Source of the DNA: Candidatus Gastranaerophilales bacterium
GTDB taxonomy: Bacteria; Cyanobacteriota; Vampirovibrionia; Gastranaerophilales; Gastranaerophilaceae
DNA: 64,000 nucleotides
Assembly: GCA_944325825.1 (NCBI GenBank)
Contig: CALVBP010000001.1
Location: 1 to 64,000 of the forward strand
Direction of reading: 5' to 3'
The position numbers and the translations under genes are program-made. The notes under the pieces are model-generated. The model was given only the letters and a program-made list of their open reading frames with translations. It was not told the DNA's origin and did no database searches. This document shows, piece after piece, positions 51,545 to 61,738 of the stretch; the stretch's first letter is position 1, and each line of letters opens with the position of its first letter.

Positions 51545-54500
51545 ATGAGTGAATTTAAGTTTAATTATGATTTTCTAAAAAAGAATGCAACACCCGGCAG
51601 CTGGCGCAGGGGATACGAATATTATCAGAAGGATATGATACTTGAGTCATACCCTGAAAAGAACTTTTTTAAAGGTAAAGTAAAAGGAAATTATCAAGAC
51701 TTTTACGTAACTGACTTAATCTTTAAGAAAAATAAAGTTGAGGCCAGATGCAACTGCCCTTTAAAAGAAGAATGGTGTAAACATTCTGTTGCGGTTGCTC
51801 TTAAGGCCATCGAAGAAGGCGCATACGAGAAGTGGCTTTATGAAAAATATAGAGTTGAACCGGATTTATCAGATATAAATAATGAGCTGAAAGAACCTCC
51901 TAACGGTAATTATATTTTCCATTTTAATCCAAAAAGACGCCAAAATTTCTTTTCAATTCTTGTGAGAGACAGAGCAACCAATAAGATAGTACGTTCTTTG
52001 GAAACTATTTTGAGAGCATTGATTGATATTCAGCGAGAAAATCCGGATTTTGAACTTAACAGTTCTCAAAAAGCTGAATTAGCTTTATTTCAGACTTTGT
52101 TAAAAATTTCAAAACAGGATAAAAAAGCCGGTTGGTATGATATTCCTATTACCAAATTTGCACCGGTATTTCCTTTAATGGCTGAATTAGATGAAGTTCT
52201 GGATGAAAAAACAAAAGAAAGAATAAGATTTACGGATAAGGAATGGAGCTTGAATCTGGATGTTTCAACGACATCAGTTAATGGAGGCACAAATATTGTG
52301 CTTGAACTTTTTTGGACAAGACCTGACAAAGATGAAACCTATCCGTTTGAAGAGGTTAAGTATTTTTCAAGACAAATTAAGTGGGGAAGATATAAAAATA
52401 TAATTTTCCCGATTAATATTGCAATGAATGAACTTCCGCAAAGTATAATTAAATCAACATTTACCGATTTAAAAGATGCTGACGGAGGAAAGTTTGTTTA
52501 TGAAGAATTGCCTCATCTTAAAGAAATAATGAATGTAACAATTGCGGAAAATATTTCTAAGTTACTAATGGAGAATAAGCCTCCAATGAATATTGTTACA
52601 CTCGGTATTGACTATGATCAATCATTGAAAGCATCATTAGAATTCGATTATTCAGGGGTTAGAGTTCCTTATTCAAAGAGCAACGACAAATCGCCTTATA
52701 TTTCAGTTAAAAGTCAGGAAGAAGATTTGGTATACTGGATAAAGAGGGATTATCAGCATGAACAGATGGCTTACAATATGCTTCTAGCCTGTAAATTTGT
52801 TCCGATGCAGACGAATAACCTGGCTCTGGAAAAAGAAAACGCTATAGATTTTTATAATTACTACATTCAGCAAGCCGGCGAGGGCTGGAAATTTGAAGAA
52901 CGGGATGAGATGTCCTTCTTCAAGCTTATTCCGGAACCTTTTAGAATGTGTGCAAAAATTGACTTCTCAGAAGAATCTATCGACAGTATGGAAATTCAGA
53001 TTTACGGACAGGTTGGAGAAGAAATTATCAATTTTGATGATATTTATGAAACGATTCAAAACGGTGAAAAGTATGCAAGAGTTCGCAGTTTAGGTTTTGT
53101 AGAATATCCGGCGCAGAATATTTATCAAATTATGCGTTCATTTAACTCTTTTGATGCATATAGAAATAATGAAAATAAATTTCTTGTTAAAACCTATCGT
53201 GTTGGTTTGATATCAGAACTTCAAAACCAGGGATTTGAACTGGTTATGAGCGATAAGTTCCAAAAATTCTGGGAGCAAATCTCAACCTTCTCAACAACTT
53301 CTGAAGGTGTAGATTTACCCAAAGGTGTAAATGCTGAATTCCGTGAATATCAGGTTAAGGGCTTCCACTGGTTGTGGTTCCTGTACCAATACGGCTTAAA
53401 CGGTATTCTTGCGGATGATATGGGGTTAGGTAAAACTCTGCAGGCATTAAGTCTTTTGCAAAAGGCAAAAGAGGTAGACGGTCCGCAGCCGACACTTGTT
53501 ATTGCACCAACGACAGTTGTATTTAACTGGGAAGCTGAAATCCAGAAATTTACGCCGGATTTGAGCTGTTTGAAAATTTCCGGTGCGGACAGAAAAGATT
53601 TATTTAAGAAAATCCCGGATTACGATATAGTAATTACAAGTTATGCTCTTGTAAGAAGAGATATTGCAAAACTTAAAAAATATAAATTCAGATATGTTAT
53701 ACTTGATGAATCTCAGAATATTAAAAATGCTATATCGCAGACAGCGCAAGCTGTTAAGACTTTGGAATCTGACCATAAACTTGCTCTTTCCGGTACACCG
53801 ATTGAAAATAAACTTGAAGAACTATGGTCTGTATTTGACTTCCTTATGCCCGGATTTCTGTTCAATGTTGCAGAATTTAATTACAGATACGTTGCTCCGA
53901 TTATGGAAAGACAAGATAAGACTGTTGAAAAACGTTTAAAATTGCAGATTTTCCCGTTTATATTAAGACGTATGAAAAGAGATGTTGCAAAAGACTTGCC
54001 GGATAAAGTTGAAAATATGGCATATTGTGAACTTACGGACGAACAGAGAGACTTTTATCTTGAAGTGCTTGACAGTACTAAAGAGGAACTCTTTAAGAGC
54101 ATTGAACTTAACGGGCTTGAAAAAAGCAGAATGTCAATATTCTCGGCTCTTCTCAGATTACGTCAAATCTGCTGCCATCCAAAACTTTATGACAAAGAAC
54201 ATGTTAAAGGTGTCATAAAATCAGGTAAGTTTGAATACTTAAAAGGTATGCTGGAACAAATTATTCAGGAAGGTCACAGAGTTCTTTTATTCAGCCAGTT
54301 TGTAGATATGCTTGATATAATTAAAGGCTGGCTTGAAAGAGAAGGAATTCCTTATGAATATCTGACGGGTAAGACTAAGGATAGACAAAAAGCTGTTGAA
54401 AACTTTAATAACAATCCTAATATTCCGATATTCTTAGTAAGCTTGAAAGCCGGCGGTACAGGTTTGAACCTGACGGGAGCGGATTATGTTATTCACTATG

Positions 54501-54733
54501 ACCCGTGGTGGAATCCGGCTGTTGAAGACCAGGCAACCGATAGAGCTTATCGTATCGGACAGACTAAGAAAGTATTTGTTTACAGGCTTATTACTAAAAA
54601 TACGGTTGAAGAAAAAATTCAAAAAATCAAAGGCAGAAAGCGTGATCTTGTTGACAGCGTAGTTTCTATTGACAGAAATATAACCAAATCTCTTACAATG
54701 GAAGATTTGAAAGACATTTTCTCAGTAGATTAA
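51545..54733 (+). CDS. SWI2/SNF2-family helicase with SWIM zinc finger
   Basis: 1062 residues. SWIM finger at about 67-83 (CNCPLKEEWCKH). The SNF2 core has DDMGLGKT (about 623-630), DESQ (about 720), SGTPIENKLEELWSVFDFL, FSQFVDMLD and DQATDRAYRIGQTKKVFVYR. The bacterial members of this RapA/HepA-like group are DNA translocases of uncertain role, perhaps in transcription or repair. The start at 51545 gives a family-like N terminus but lacks a Shine-Dalgarno sequence. Confidence 0.92.
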   Translation: MSEFKFNYDFLKKNATPGSWRRGYEYYQKDMILESYPEKNFFKGKVKGNYQDFYVTDLIFKKNKVEARCNCPLKEEWCKHSVAVALKAIEEGAYEKWLYEKYRVEPDLSDINNELKEPPNGNYIFHFNPKRRQNFFSILVRDRATNKIVRSLETILRALIDIQRENPDFELNSSQKAELALFQTLLKISKQDKKAGWYDIPITKFAPVFPLMAELDEVLDEKTKERIRFTDKEWSLNLDVSTTSVNGGTNIVLELFWTRPDKDETYPFEEVKYFSRQIKWGRYKNIIFPINIAMNELPQSIIKSTFTDLKDADGGKFVYEELPHLKEIMNVTIAENISKLLMENKPPMNIVTLGIDYDQSLKASLEFDYSGVRVPYSKSNDKSPYISVKSQEEDLVYWIKRDYQHEQMAYNMLLACKFVPMQTNNLALEKENAIDFYNYYIQQAGEGWKFEERDEMSFFKLIPEPFRMCAKIDFSEESIDSMEIQIYGQVGEEIINFDDIYETIQNGEKYARVRSLGFVEYPAQNIYQIMRSFNSFDAYRNNENKFLVKTYRVGLISELQNQGFELVMSDKFQKFWEQISTFSTTSEGVDLPKGVNAEFREYQVKGFHWLWFLYQYGLNGILADDMGLGKTLQALSLLQKAKEVDGPQPTLVIAPTTVVFNWEAEIQKFTPDLSCLKISGADRKDLFKKIPDYDIVITSYALVRRDIAKLKKYKFRYVILDESQNIKNAISQTAQAVKTLESDHKLALSGTPIENKLEELWSVFDFLMPGFLFNVAEFNYRYVAPIMERQDKTVEKRLKLQIFPFILRRMKRDVAKDLPDKVENMAYCELTDEQRDFYLEVLDSTKEELFKSIELNGLEKSRMSIFSALLRLRQICCHPKLYDKEHVKGVIKSGKFEYLKGMLEQIIQEGHRVLLFSQFVDMLDIIKGWLEREGIPYEYLTGKTKDRQKAVENFNNNPNIPIFLVSLKAGGTGLNLTGADYVIHYDPWWNPAVEDQATDRAYRIGQTKKVFVYRLITKNTVEEKIQKIKGRKRDLVDSVVSIDRNITKSLTMEDLKDIFSVD

Positions 54734-54805
54734 CAGGGGTTAGTTTTATTGGGACTAATGCTTCGCCGGATACACTGTATTCTTGCGCCCAGTTACAGAC
54801 ATAAA

Positions 54806-57800
54806 TTAAAGCTGGGCAAGCTCAAAAGGAGCGTCAAGCGAGTCTATTTTTATATCAACTTTATCCGGAAATACTTGTTTCATTTGGTTTACTAAATCAT
54901 TTGTAGAATTTACCCAGAATAAAGAAGAGGTCATAATTTTTGTGCTGTATCCGTCAACGGCCGGCAGCTTAATCATAACCGGATCATCTCCATGGTGTTT
55001 TGCCAGAATATTTTTAATTCCGCATAACTCTTCATATTTAATTTCTTTCAGCAGACTTACGGTTACAAGATTAGAATTATCAACAGATTTAACACTCTCA
55101 ACAACTATGCTGAGCTGGTCTTCTCCCCTGTGCTGAAGTCTGCCGGTTATGACAACCTTGTTTTCTTGCTGCAGAATATCTGCATATTCAAGCAGCTTTT
55201 TATGGAAACAGACAGCATCAACTTTTCCGGTTAAATCTTCAATAGTGACAAATCTTAAAAATTTTGACGGGTCTTTCTTTGTAGGTATTTGTCTTGTAGC
55301 TGTAATAAGTCCGCAAATAGTTACCATTTCATCTTCCGGTACGCTATTTAATTCGCTTATTCTATGTGTAATCAAAAATTGTAGTTTATCTCTTATAGAG
55401 AAAAGAGGGTGAGAGGTTACGTAAAATCCGAGGAATTCTTTTTCGAAAGTCTGCAGCTCTTTATCAGAATATTCTTCATCGCTTCCGAGAAGCTGATACT
55501 GTGCCTCTGTAAATTCATCACTATTTGATACTGTTGAAAATAGGCTAACCTGTCCCATAGCTCTGTCTTTAGCTTCTTTAGATGTCACATCCAGAATATG
55601 TTCAATATTTTCAAACAATTGTTTGCGGCTTTTTTCAATATTTGAGAAAGCTCCGGCTTTTATTAGACCTTCCAGTGATTTTTTGTTAACAAATTTTGTG
55701 TCAATTCGTTTGCAGAAATCAAAAATACTTTTGAATTCTCCGTTTTCATTTCTTTCTTTAATAATAGCTTCACAAACAGGTTCTCCGACCTGCTTGATTG
55801 CAGCGAGCCCGAATCGTATATTTTCTCCGTCCGGAGTGTATTCCAGATAGGATTTATTAATATCCGGAGGTAATACTTTTATTCCATACCTGTGAGCTTC
55901 TTCTATATAAAGCTGGGTCTGGTCTTTGTTATCCGAAACACTTGAGAGAAGTGCTGACAAATACTCAACAGGATAATGACATTTTAAATATGCTGTTTGA
56001 TAAGCAACAAATGCGTATGCTGCCGAGTGTGACCTGTTAAAGCAATAAGAAGCAAATTTCTCTATTTGTTCAAACAGAGTTGTTGCATCTTCTTTTTTCA
56101 TGCCATGATGGGAAGATGCAAGTTCAATAAATTTAGCTTTTTGCTTCTGCATTTCTTCAATTTTCTTTTTCCCCATCATTCGTCGGACAATATCGGCTTG
56201 TCCTAAGGAATAATCTGCAAGAGTTTGGAACACTTGCATAATTTGTTCTTGATAAACAATTGTACCGTAAGTATCTTTCAATATAGGTTCTAATAGAGGG
56301 TGAGGGTATGTAATCTTTTTAATACCGTGTTTTCTGTCAACAAACTCATCTACCATGCCTGAGCCTAAAGGTCCCGGTCTGAATAACGCAACAAGAGCGC
56401 CCAAATCTTCAAATACGTCAGGCTTTAATCTTTTTACAAGATTAATCATACCCTGCGATTCAAGCTGGAATACTCCTACAGTTTCACCTCGAACCAGCAT
56501 TTTATAAGTTTCAGGGTCATCAAGAGGAATGTCGTTGATATCAATATCAACCCCTTCATATTGTTTAACCATATCAACGGTTTTATAAATCATTGTAAGG
56601 TTTCTTAGTCCCAAAAAGTCCATTTTAAGCAGGGATAAGACTTCTGTAACTTCATGGGGCGGGTAACCTGTCTGAACAATGCCATCTTTTGAAGGCTGAA
56701 CCGGGATAATTGTGTCCAGAGGTGCGTGAGATATGATTACACCTGCTGCGTGAGTACCTGTTCCGCACTTTAATCCTTCAATTGCGCAGGACATATCAAT
56801 AAGTTTTCTGTAACTTACGGTTTCTCCCGTCTCAGGAATCGGGATTTGATAATCTTCATCATAAAGTTTCCTTAACTCAGAACCCTCAACTTGCAGAGCA
56901 TCTTTTATCCATTTGGCTTTAGGATTAGTTGCAGCGGCCAGTTCAATTGCCGGTTCGATTAATCCTGTTAATCTGTTAGATTCGACAAAAGGTACTTTAA
57001 GGATTCTGGCGATTCCTTTGAAAGCTGCTTTTGGAGCATAAGTGGAAAAAGTGATAATCTGGCAGACTTTATCTTCTCCATACTTTTCTGTAACGTAGTC
57101 AATTACCTGTTTACGTTTTTCAATGCAGAAGTCAATATCAATATCAGGCATAGTATATCGTTCTTCGTTAAGGAATCTTTCAAACAACAGATGATGCTTA
57201 ATTGGGTCTAAGTCGGTTATTTCAAGGGCATAAGCAACAACACTGCCCGCAGCGGAGCCTCTCCCCGGACCTACCGGAATATCATGGGTTTTAGCATAAT
57301 GTATAAAATCCCAGGTTATCAGGAAATATGCAGCAAAACCCATCTTATTAATTGTGCGCAGTTCATAATCTACACGTTCTTTAAGCTCAGGTGTAATCTC
57401 TCCGTATCGTTTTTTTAATCCTTCGTATACAATATGTTCTAGATAAGTTTCATTAGTATAACCTTCCGGTACTTCATAATGCGGTAGAGGTGCATTTCCT
57501 AACTCAATTTCAACATGACATTTGTCTGCTGCATCCTGAGTGTTTTGAACACATTCGTTAAACGTTTCATCATCCATCCAAGAAAAAGCTTTTCTCATTT
57601 CTTCTTGAGATTTTACATAAAATTCATTGTTGGGGAAATGAAATCGGTTAGGGTCAGACTTATCGGCATTTGTCTGCAAACACAGCAGGCTATCCTGAGC
57701 ATCGGCATCTTCTTTTCTCAAATAGTGGGAGTCGTTTGTTATAACCATTTTTATACCGAGTTCTTTTGATATTTTTATTAACTCAGGATTAGTTCTTTTT

Positions 57801-58342
57801 TGCTCCTCAAGGCCGTGGTCTTGAAGCTCGATGTAATAATCATCCCCAAAAAGTTCTTTGTATTTTTTAGCTGTTTCAATAGCTTTTTCTTTTTCTCCGT
57901 GCTGCAGGTGCTGTAAGACTTCTCCTCCAAGACAGGCAGATGTACAAATTAAGCCGTCATGATATTCTTTTAGAAGTTCAAAGTTTATTCTCGGCTTGTA
58001 ATAAAACCCCTCGCACCAGGCTGTGGATACCAGTTTTATAAGATTTTTATACCCTTTTGTATCTTTAGCAATAAGTATCAGGTGATATAGAGGATTATGC
58101 AAATTATCTTTCTGGTGGATATCTCCATCATGAACATAAAATTCGCATCCGATGAGCGGGTTAATTCCAGCTGATTTTGCCAGTTCATAAAATTCTATAG
58201 CAGAGTACATAACACCGTGGTCAGTGATTGCAATAGCATTCAGACCGTTATCTTTAGCATAATTGACGAGATCTGAAACCCTAATCATACCATCGAGCAA
58301 TGAATACTCTGTGTGAATGTGAAGCGGAATTAAATTTGCCAT
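54806..58342 (-). CDS. dnaE: DNA polymerase III alpha subunit
   Basis: The replicative polymerase. 1178 residues, close to the usual 1160, with no intein: PHP domain (1-280, PLHIHTEYSLLDGM), catalytic core with GRGSAAGSVVAYALE and MPDIDIDFC (about 394-402, catalytic aspartates), tandem HhH region and C-terminal OB fold (about 1005-1085). It is contiguous, unlike the split dnaE of many Cyanobacteria. Confidence 0.96.
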   Translation of the reverse strand: MANLIPLHIHTEYSLLDGMIRVSDLVNYAKDNGLNAIAITDHGVMYSAIEFYELAKSAGINPLIGCEFYVHDGDIHQKDNLHNPLYHLILIAKDTKGYKNLIKLVSTAWCEGFYYKPRINFELLKEYHDGLICTSACLGGEVLQHLQHGEKEKAIETAKKYKELFGDDYYIELQDHGLEEQKRTNPELIKISKELGIKMVITNDSHYLRKEDADAQDSLLCLQTNADKSDPNRFHFPNNEFYVKSQEEMRKAFSWMDDETFNECVQNTQDAADKCHVEIELGNAPLPHYEVPEGYTNETYLEHIVYEGLKKRYGEITPELKERVDYELRTINKMGFAAYFLITWDFIHYAKTHDIPVGPGRGSAAGSVVAYALEITDLDPIKHHLLFERFLNEERYTMPDIDIDFCIEKRKQVIDYVTEKYGEDKVCQIITFSTYAPKAAFKGIARILKVPFVESNRLTGLIEPAIELAAATNPKAKWIKDALQVEGSELRKLYDEDYQIPIPETGETVSYRKLIDMSCAIEGLKCGTGTHAAGVIISHAPLDTIIPVQPSKDGIVQTGYPPHEVTEVLSLLKMDFLGLRNLTMIYKTVDMVKQYEGVDIDINDIPLDDPETYKMLVRGETVGVFQLESQGMINLVKRLKPDVFEDLGALVALFRPGPLGSGMVDEFVDRKHGIKKITYPHPLLEPILKDTYGTIVYQEQIMQVFQTLADYSLGQADIVRRMMGKKKIEEMQKQKAKFIELASSHHGMKKEDATTLFEQIEKFASYCFNRSHSAAYAFVAYQTAYLKCHYPVEYLSALLSSVSDNKDQTQLYIEEAHRYGIKVLPPDINKSYLEYTPDGENIRFGLAAIKQVGEPVCEAIIKERNENGEFKSIFDFCKRIDTKFVNKKSLEGLIKAGAFSNIEKSRKQLFENIEHILDVTSKEAKDRAMGQVSLFSTVSNSDEFTEAQYQLLGSDEEYSDKELQTFEKEFLGFYVTSHPLFSIRDKLQFLITHRISELNSVPEDEMVTICGLITATRQIPTKKDPSKFLRFVTIEDLTGKVDAVCFHKKLLEYADILQQENKVVITGRLQHRGEDQLSIVVESVKSVDNSNLVTVSLLKEIKYEELCGIKNILAKHHGDDPVMIKLPAVDGYSTKIMTSSLFWVNSTNDLVNQMKQVFPDKVDIKIDSLDAPFELAQL

Positions 58343-58401
58343 ACCTATAATTTAGCACGAAAGTGTATTAAGGATTGTAAATGTTTATAAACGGTTGTTC
58401 T

Positions 58402-59643
58402 TTATTTTTCAGCTAAAATGTTTTCTAAAACAAAGTCCATAGCGCCTTGTTGTTCTGCAAAAACTTTTGTTCCGTTATCAACGGTTTGTTTAAAGAAATC
58501 TTTGTCAGCAAGTAATTTGTCTGCAATCTCAAAGAATTGAGATTGGTTCTTTACAACAAAACCTGCTCCGGCTTTTTTAATAATCCAGTAAATATCTCTA
58601 AAATTATGAATAGAAGGTCCTGAAATTACCGGTTTATCAAAGACGAGTGCTTCCAGTGGGTTATGACCTCCTGTTTTATTAAAACTTCCGCCAATAAAGG
58701 CGAAATCGCAATATTTATACATTTTGCCCAGTTCACCCAGTGTATCCAGTATGAGAATATCAATTCCTTTCATTCCGGAACGGTTATTAGAACGAAAATC
58801 ATATTTATACCCTGTTTCTTCCACAAGTTTTGTTACTTCTTCTTTTCTTGTCAAGTGTCTCGGGGCAAGAAGAAGTTTTAAATCGGGATGATTTTTCTTA
58901 AGCTGCGTAAATGTTTTCAGCACAATCTCATCTTCTCCGTGATGAGTTGAACCTGCAAGCATAATTATTGATTTGTCTTTGTCAAATTCAAAATTTACAT
59001 CAGGTTTTGTGATATCAAATTTCAGGTTATTCATTCTGCGTGTAGTATTAGGATTCGCACCAAGGTACAGAAACTTTTTGTTATCATCATCGCTTTGTGT
59101 ATAAATACCAGTATAGAGACTTAAAAAGGGCTTAAAGAAAAATCTGAATAATTTATATGTTTTAAAACTTGTATCAGATATTCTTCCGTTAATAACAAAA
59201 AGTTTAATATTTCTTTTTCTTGTTTCAATTGCAAAATTAGGCCAGATTTCTGTTTCTGCAATCATAACAATATCAGGATTAATTTTATCTAAAAATGTTC
59301 TAACTATACTTGGCAAATCAAGCGGAAAATATGTTATTAAATCAGCTGTTTCATCAAGTTTTTTATGAGCTACATCTTGTCCTGTATGAGTACCTGTAGT
59401 TACTACTATTTTAGCTTTCGGATATTTTTCTCTTGTTTTTTTGACAAGTCTTTCTAAAGCGGTGATTTCTCCTACAGATACGCCGTGAAACATTATTACA
59501 AAATCTTCTTTGGAGAATCCCGATTCTTCAAAAATGGCTTTTTTACGTTTAACGGCATCTTTTGGATAACCGGTATTTTTAAGCACTAAAAGAACAATAG
59601 GTTCAATAAATCTGAAAAGTATTTCACATAGAATTTGAAACAT
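58402..59643 (-). CDS. waaA: 3-deoxy-D-manno-octulosonic acid (Kdo) transferase
   Basis: Adds Kdo from CMP-Kdo to lipid IVA in lipopolysaccharide synthesis at the inner membrane. 413 residues, GT30 family: N-terminal anchor (MFQILCEILFRFIEP), FHGVSVGEITALERLV with the catalytic Glu, AETEIWPNF, and the C-terminal GGSFNKTGGHNPLEAL. Its start overlaps the stop of the GT39 gene (TAATG). Confidence 0.93.
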   Translation of the reverse strand: MFQILCEILFRFIEPIVLLVLKNTGYPKDAVKRKKAIFEESGFSKEDFVIMFHGVSVGEITALERLVKKTREKYPKAKIVVTTGTHTGQDVAHKKLDETADLITYFPLDLPSIVRTFLDKINPDIVMIAETEIWPNFAIETRKRNIKLFVINGRISDTSFKTYKLFRFFFKPFLSLYTGIYTQSDDDNKKFLYLGANPNTTRRMNNLKFDITKPDVNFEFDKDKSIIMLAGSTHHGEDEIVLKTFTQLKKNHPDLKLLLAPRHLTRKEEVTKLVEETGYKYDFRSNNRSGMKGIDILILDTLGELGKMYKYCDFAFIGGSFNKTGGHNPLEALVFDKPVISGPSIHNFRDIYWIIKKAGAGFVVKNQSQFFEIADKLLADKDFFKQTVDNGTKVFAEQQGAMDFVLENILAEK

Positions 59644-61310
59644 TATGTATCCTCATCAACAAGAGCGTATCTTCTTCCGTTTTTTATTATATCAAAACTG
59701 ACACCTTTTAGCTCTTCCATTTTTTTATATGGAATTATTACCATGTTTTTGTCTTTATCCAGAGCCCCTTCTAATTCGGACGGTTTCATGTGTTTTTTGT
59801 ATAAAACGGGCTGTCCGCTGTAGAAGATTAGCGAATATTTCTGGGCAAATCCATATGTTGTAAGTGTAATATTATGTTTTTTTGCGTATTGCGCAAATCT
59901 TAATAAATCATTTTGTCCGAACGCATAATCTATTTCAAAGAATTTTTCTGTTGCATATGCAGAAAATGCCAGAATAAGGAGTACATAAGATGCAAACACT
60001 GCCTTATAAAGCTTTCTTTTTGCAAACATAATTGAAGCAAGCCCAAAAGCGAAAGATGAAACTACGCAGAATGTTTTTACGGTAGAAATATCTGTATAGA
60101 GCTGCTCGGGAAGGTAAAGCGGTGTCAGAATTGAAGCGATTGTGGCGAATAGAAATACTCCGCCCGTTATATAAACCGTAATATTAATAATTTTCTCATT
60201 AGAGATTCTTTTAATGTAATTATACCAGACATATGCTCCGACACAGGCAAGAGAACCATACATCGGGAGAATATAAGTTATCAGTTTAGTTTTTGATGAG
60301 GTAAAGAAAAGTAGAGTAAACACGGCTATAATAACGTTATAAAATATGAATCTTTGTGCAGTACTCAATTCTTTTCTATCAAATTTCCAATTTCTTTCTT
60401 TGATAATTCTTATTAAATCTTTAATCCACACGCTGAGGCAGGAAACGCTCCATGGGAAAAATCCCCAGAGAAGTGTAAGAAAATAGAAATAGAACGGCTG
60501 TGTTCTGTTAATTCCGCCTTCGCCTAAAAATCTTGCGATGTGATGTTTTATAATATACTCATCCCAGAAAAGCGGGTTATGGAGTTTGAACATTATTAAA
60601 TGCCAGGGTAAAGTAACCAGCAGAAATAGTCCTGTTCCTATGAGAAAATACTGCGGCTTAAATATCTCTTTAAATTTACCTGATGCGATTGAGATAAAAA
60701 ACATAGCACCGAAAGGAACAACGAAACCGGGAATCCCTTTAGCCATAACTGCCAATCCCGAGAAAATATAAAACATCCACCAGAAATATTTTTTGTGTGA
60801 TTCTCTGCAAAAATAGACTGACATCCCGAAACATATAGATGCCCAGATGCAGGCAGCAACGACAATATCGAGTATTGCGAATTTTGCAAGTATAACAAAT
60901 TCCAGGCTTGTTGCCAGGATAAGAGAAGCAATAACCCCGTATCCTCTTGAAATGATTTTTCTACCCATAAAGTAAGCGAGATAGCAGCATAGGGTTCCGT
61001 ATAGAGCAACGGGGAATCTCGCTGTAAACTCGTTGATTTTTCCGAAGAGAGCGAAGGAAATACATTCTCCCCAGAAATACAAAGGTGGTTTTTCAAAGAA
61101 AAATTCATTGTTTAAATATAGTGTCAAGAAGTCTTTAGAGAGAAACATATCTTTGGACATAGAAACATATCTCGATTCATCAACATCCATCAGTGCGTAA
61201 GTTCCTATTCCGTGGAAGAAAATAAAATAAAACAGAATTCCTAATCCTAAAATAGTAAAGAATTCAGGGTGCTTGAGTATGAAACTCTTTATTCTCAAAA
61301 TCTTTTGCAT
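59643..61310 (-). CDS. ArnT/PMT-like membrane glycosyltransferase (GT39/GT83)
   Basis: 555 residues with about 10-12 membrane segments. The first periplasmic loop carries DVDESRYVSMSKDMF with the catalytic Asp-Glu of the family, and FEKPPLYFWGECISFALFG follows. Such enzymes transfer sugars from polyprenyl phosphates to lipid A or proteins. Operon with waaA suggests lipid A modification, an inference. GGGAG precedes the ATG. Confidence 0.88.
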   Translation of the reverse strand: MQKILRIKSFILKHPEFFTILGLGILFYFIFFHGIGTYALMDVDESRYVSMSKDMFLSKDFLTLYLNNEFFFEKPPLYFWGECISFALFGKINEFTARFPVALYGTLCCYLAYFMGRKIISRGYGVIASLILATSLEFVILAKFAILDIVVAACIWASICFGMSVYFCRESHKKYFWWMFYIFSGLAVMAKGIPGFVVPFGAMFFISIASGKFKEIFKPQYFLIGTGLFLLVTLPWHLIMFKLHNPLFWDEYIIKHHIARFLGEGGINRTQPFYFYFLTLLWGFFPWSVSCLSVWIKDLIRIIKERNWKFDRKELSTAQRFIFYNVIIAVFTLLFFTSSKTKLITYILPMYGSLACVGAYVWYNYIKRISNEKIINITVYITGGVFLFATIASILTPLYLPEQLYTDISTVKTFCVVSSFAFGLASIMFAKRKLYKAVFASYVLLILAFSAYATEKFFEIDYAFGQNDLLRFAQYAKKHNITLTTYGFAQKYSLIFYSGQPVLYKKHMKPSELEGALDKDKNMVIIPYKKMEELKGVSFDIIKNGRRYALVDEDT

Positions 61311-61454
61311 TCAAATCTCCCTTAACACGACAATTTTTATTTTAGCATATACAAGTAAAATGTCATGTAGTTAATCGTTATTTTGAGGTGTCAGCCGAAA
61401 AATCTCAATGTTTGTAATTTTACCGATAATCCTTGCATTGTCTTGCTTCTGCTT

Positions 61455-61500
61455 AGCATGACGTCCCCGCCCCAACCCGGGGAGGGCAGGGGTGGGGGAA
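61455..61500. repeat. Fragment of the CCCTCCCC-type repeat
   Basis: A GC-rich CCCCGCCCCAACCCGGGGAG run followed by GGCAGGGGTGGGGG, in an otherwise AT-rich gap. The rest of 61311-61556 shows no gene or clear signal. Confidence 0.6.
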
Positions 61501-61556
61501 TGTATCATTCAGAGGTCTTGGTTGAAGAATCTCAAAAAAAAATAAAAATACCCCAC

Positions 61557-61585
61557 TTGTAAAAACATATCACATATGCTATACT
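61557..61585 (+). promoter_or_regulatory. Sigma-70-type promoter for fliD
   Basis: TTGTAA (61557-61562), 17 nt, TATACT (61580-61585). The start codon is at 61739, so the mRNA leader is about 147 nt; it holds a small AATAG/CTATT hairpin (61688 region). No sigma-28-type sequence was seen. Confidence 0.7.
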
Positions 61586-61738
61586 AAGTATATAAAATAG
61601 TGATGCATTATTTTCAACTGGAAACACTAACGTAGTATAATTAAGAGAAAGATTCTGTAAAACAAGGCAGTTACCCCGAAACGAGAATAGTTGCAGCTAT
61701 TGAGGTAGACTAATTAAACAGCTTAGGACAGCGGCTTT

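Noticed and set aside
54806-58342. Intein or split in dnaE, as in many Cyanobacteria
   Set aside because: The gene is continuous, of normal length, with uninterrupted motifs around the catalytic aspartates.
61592-61738. Cyclic-di-GMP or other riboswitch in the fliD leader
   Set aside because: The leader is long and has a small hairpin, but I could not match the conserved core of any riboswitch class.
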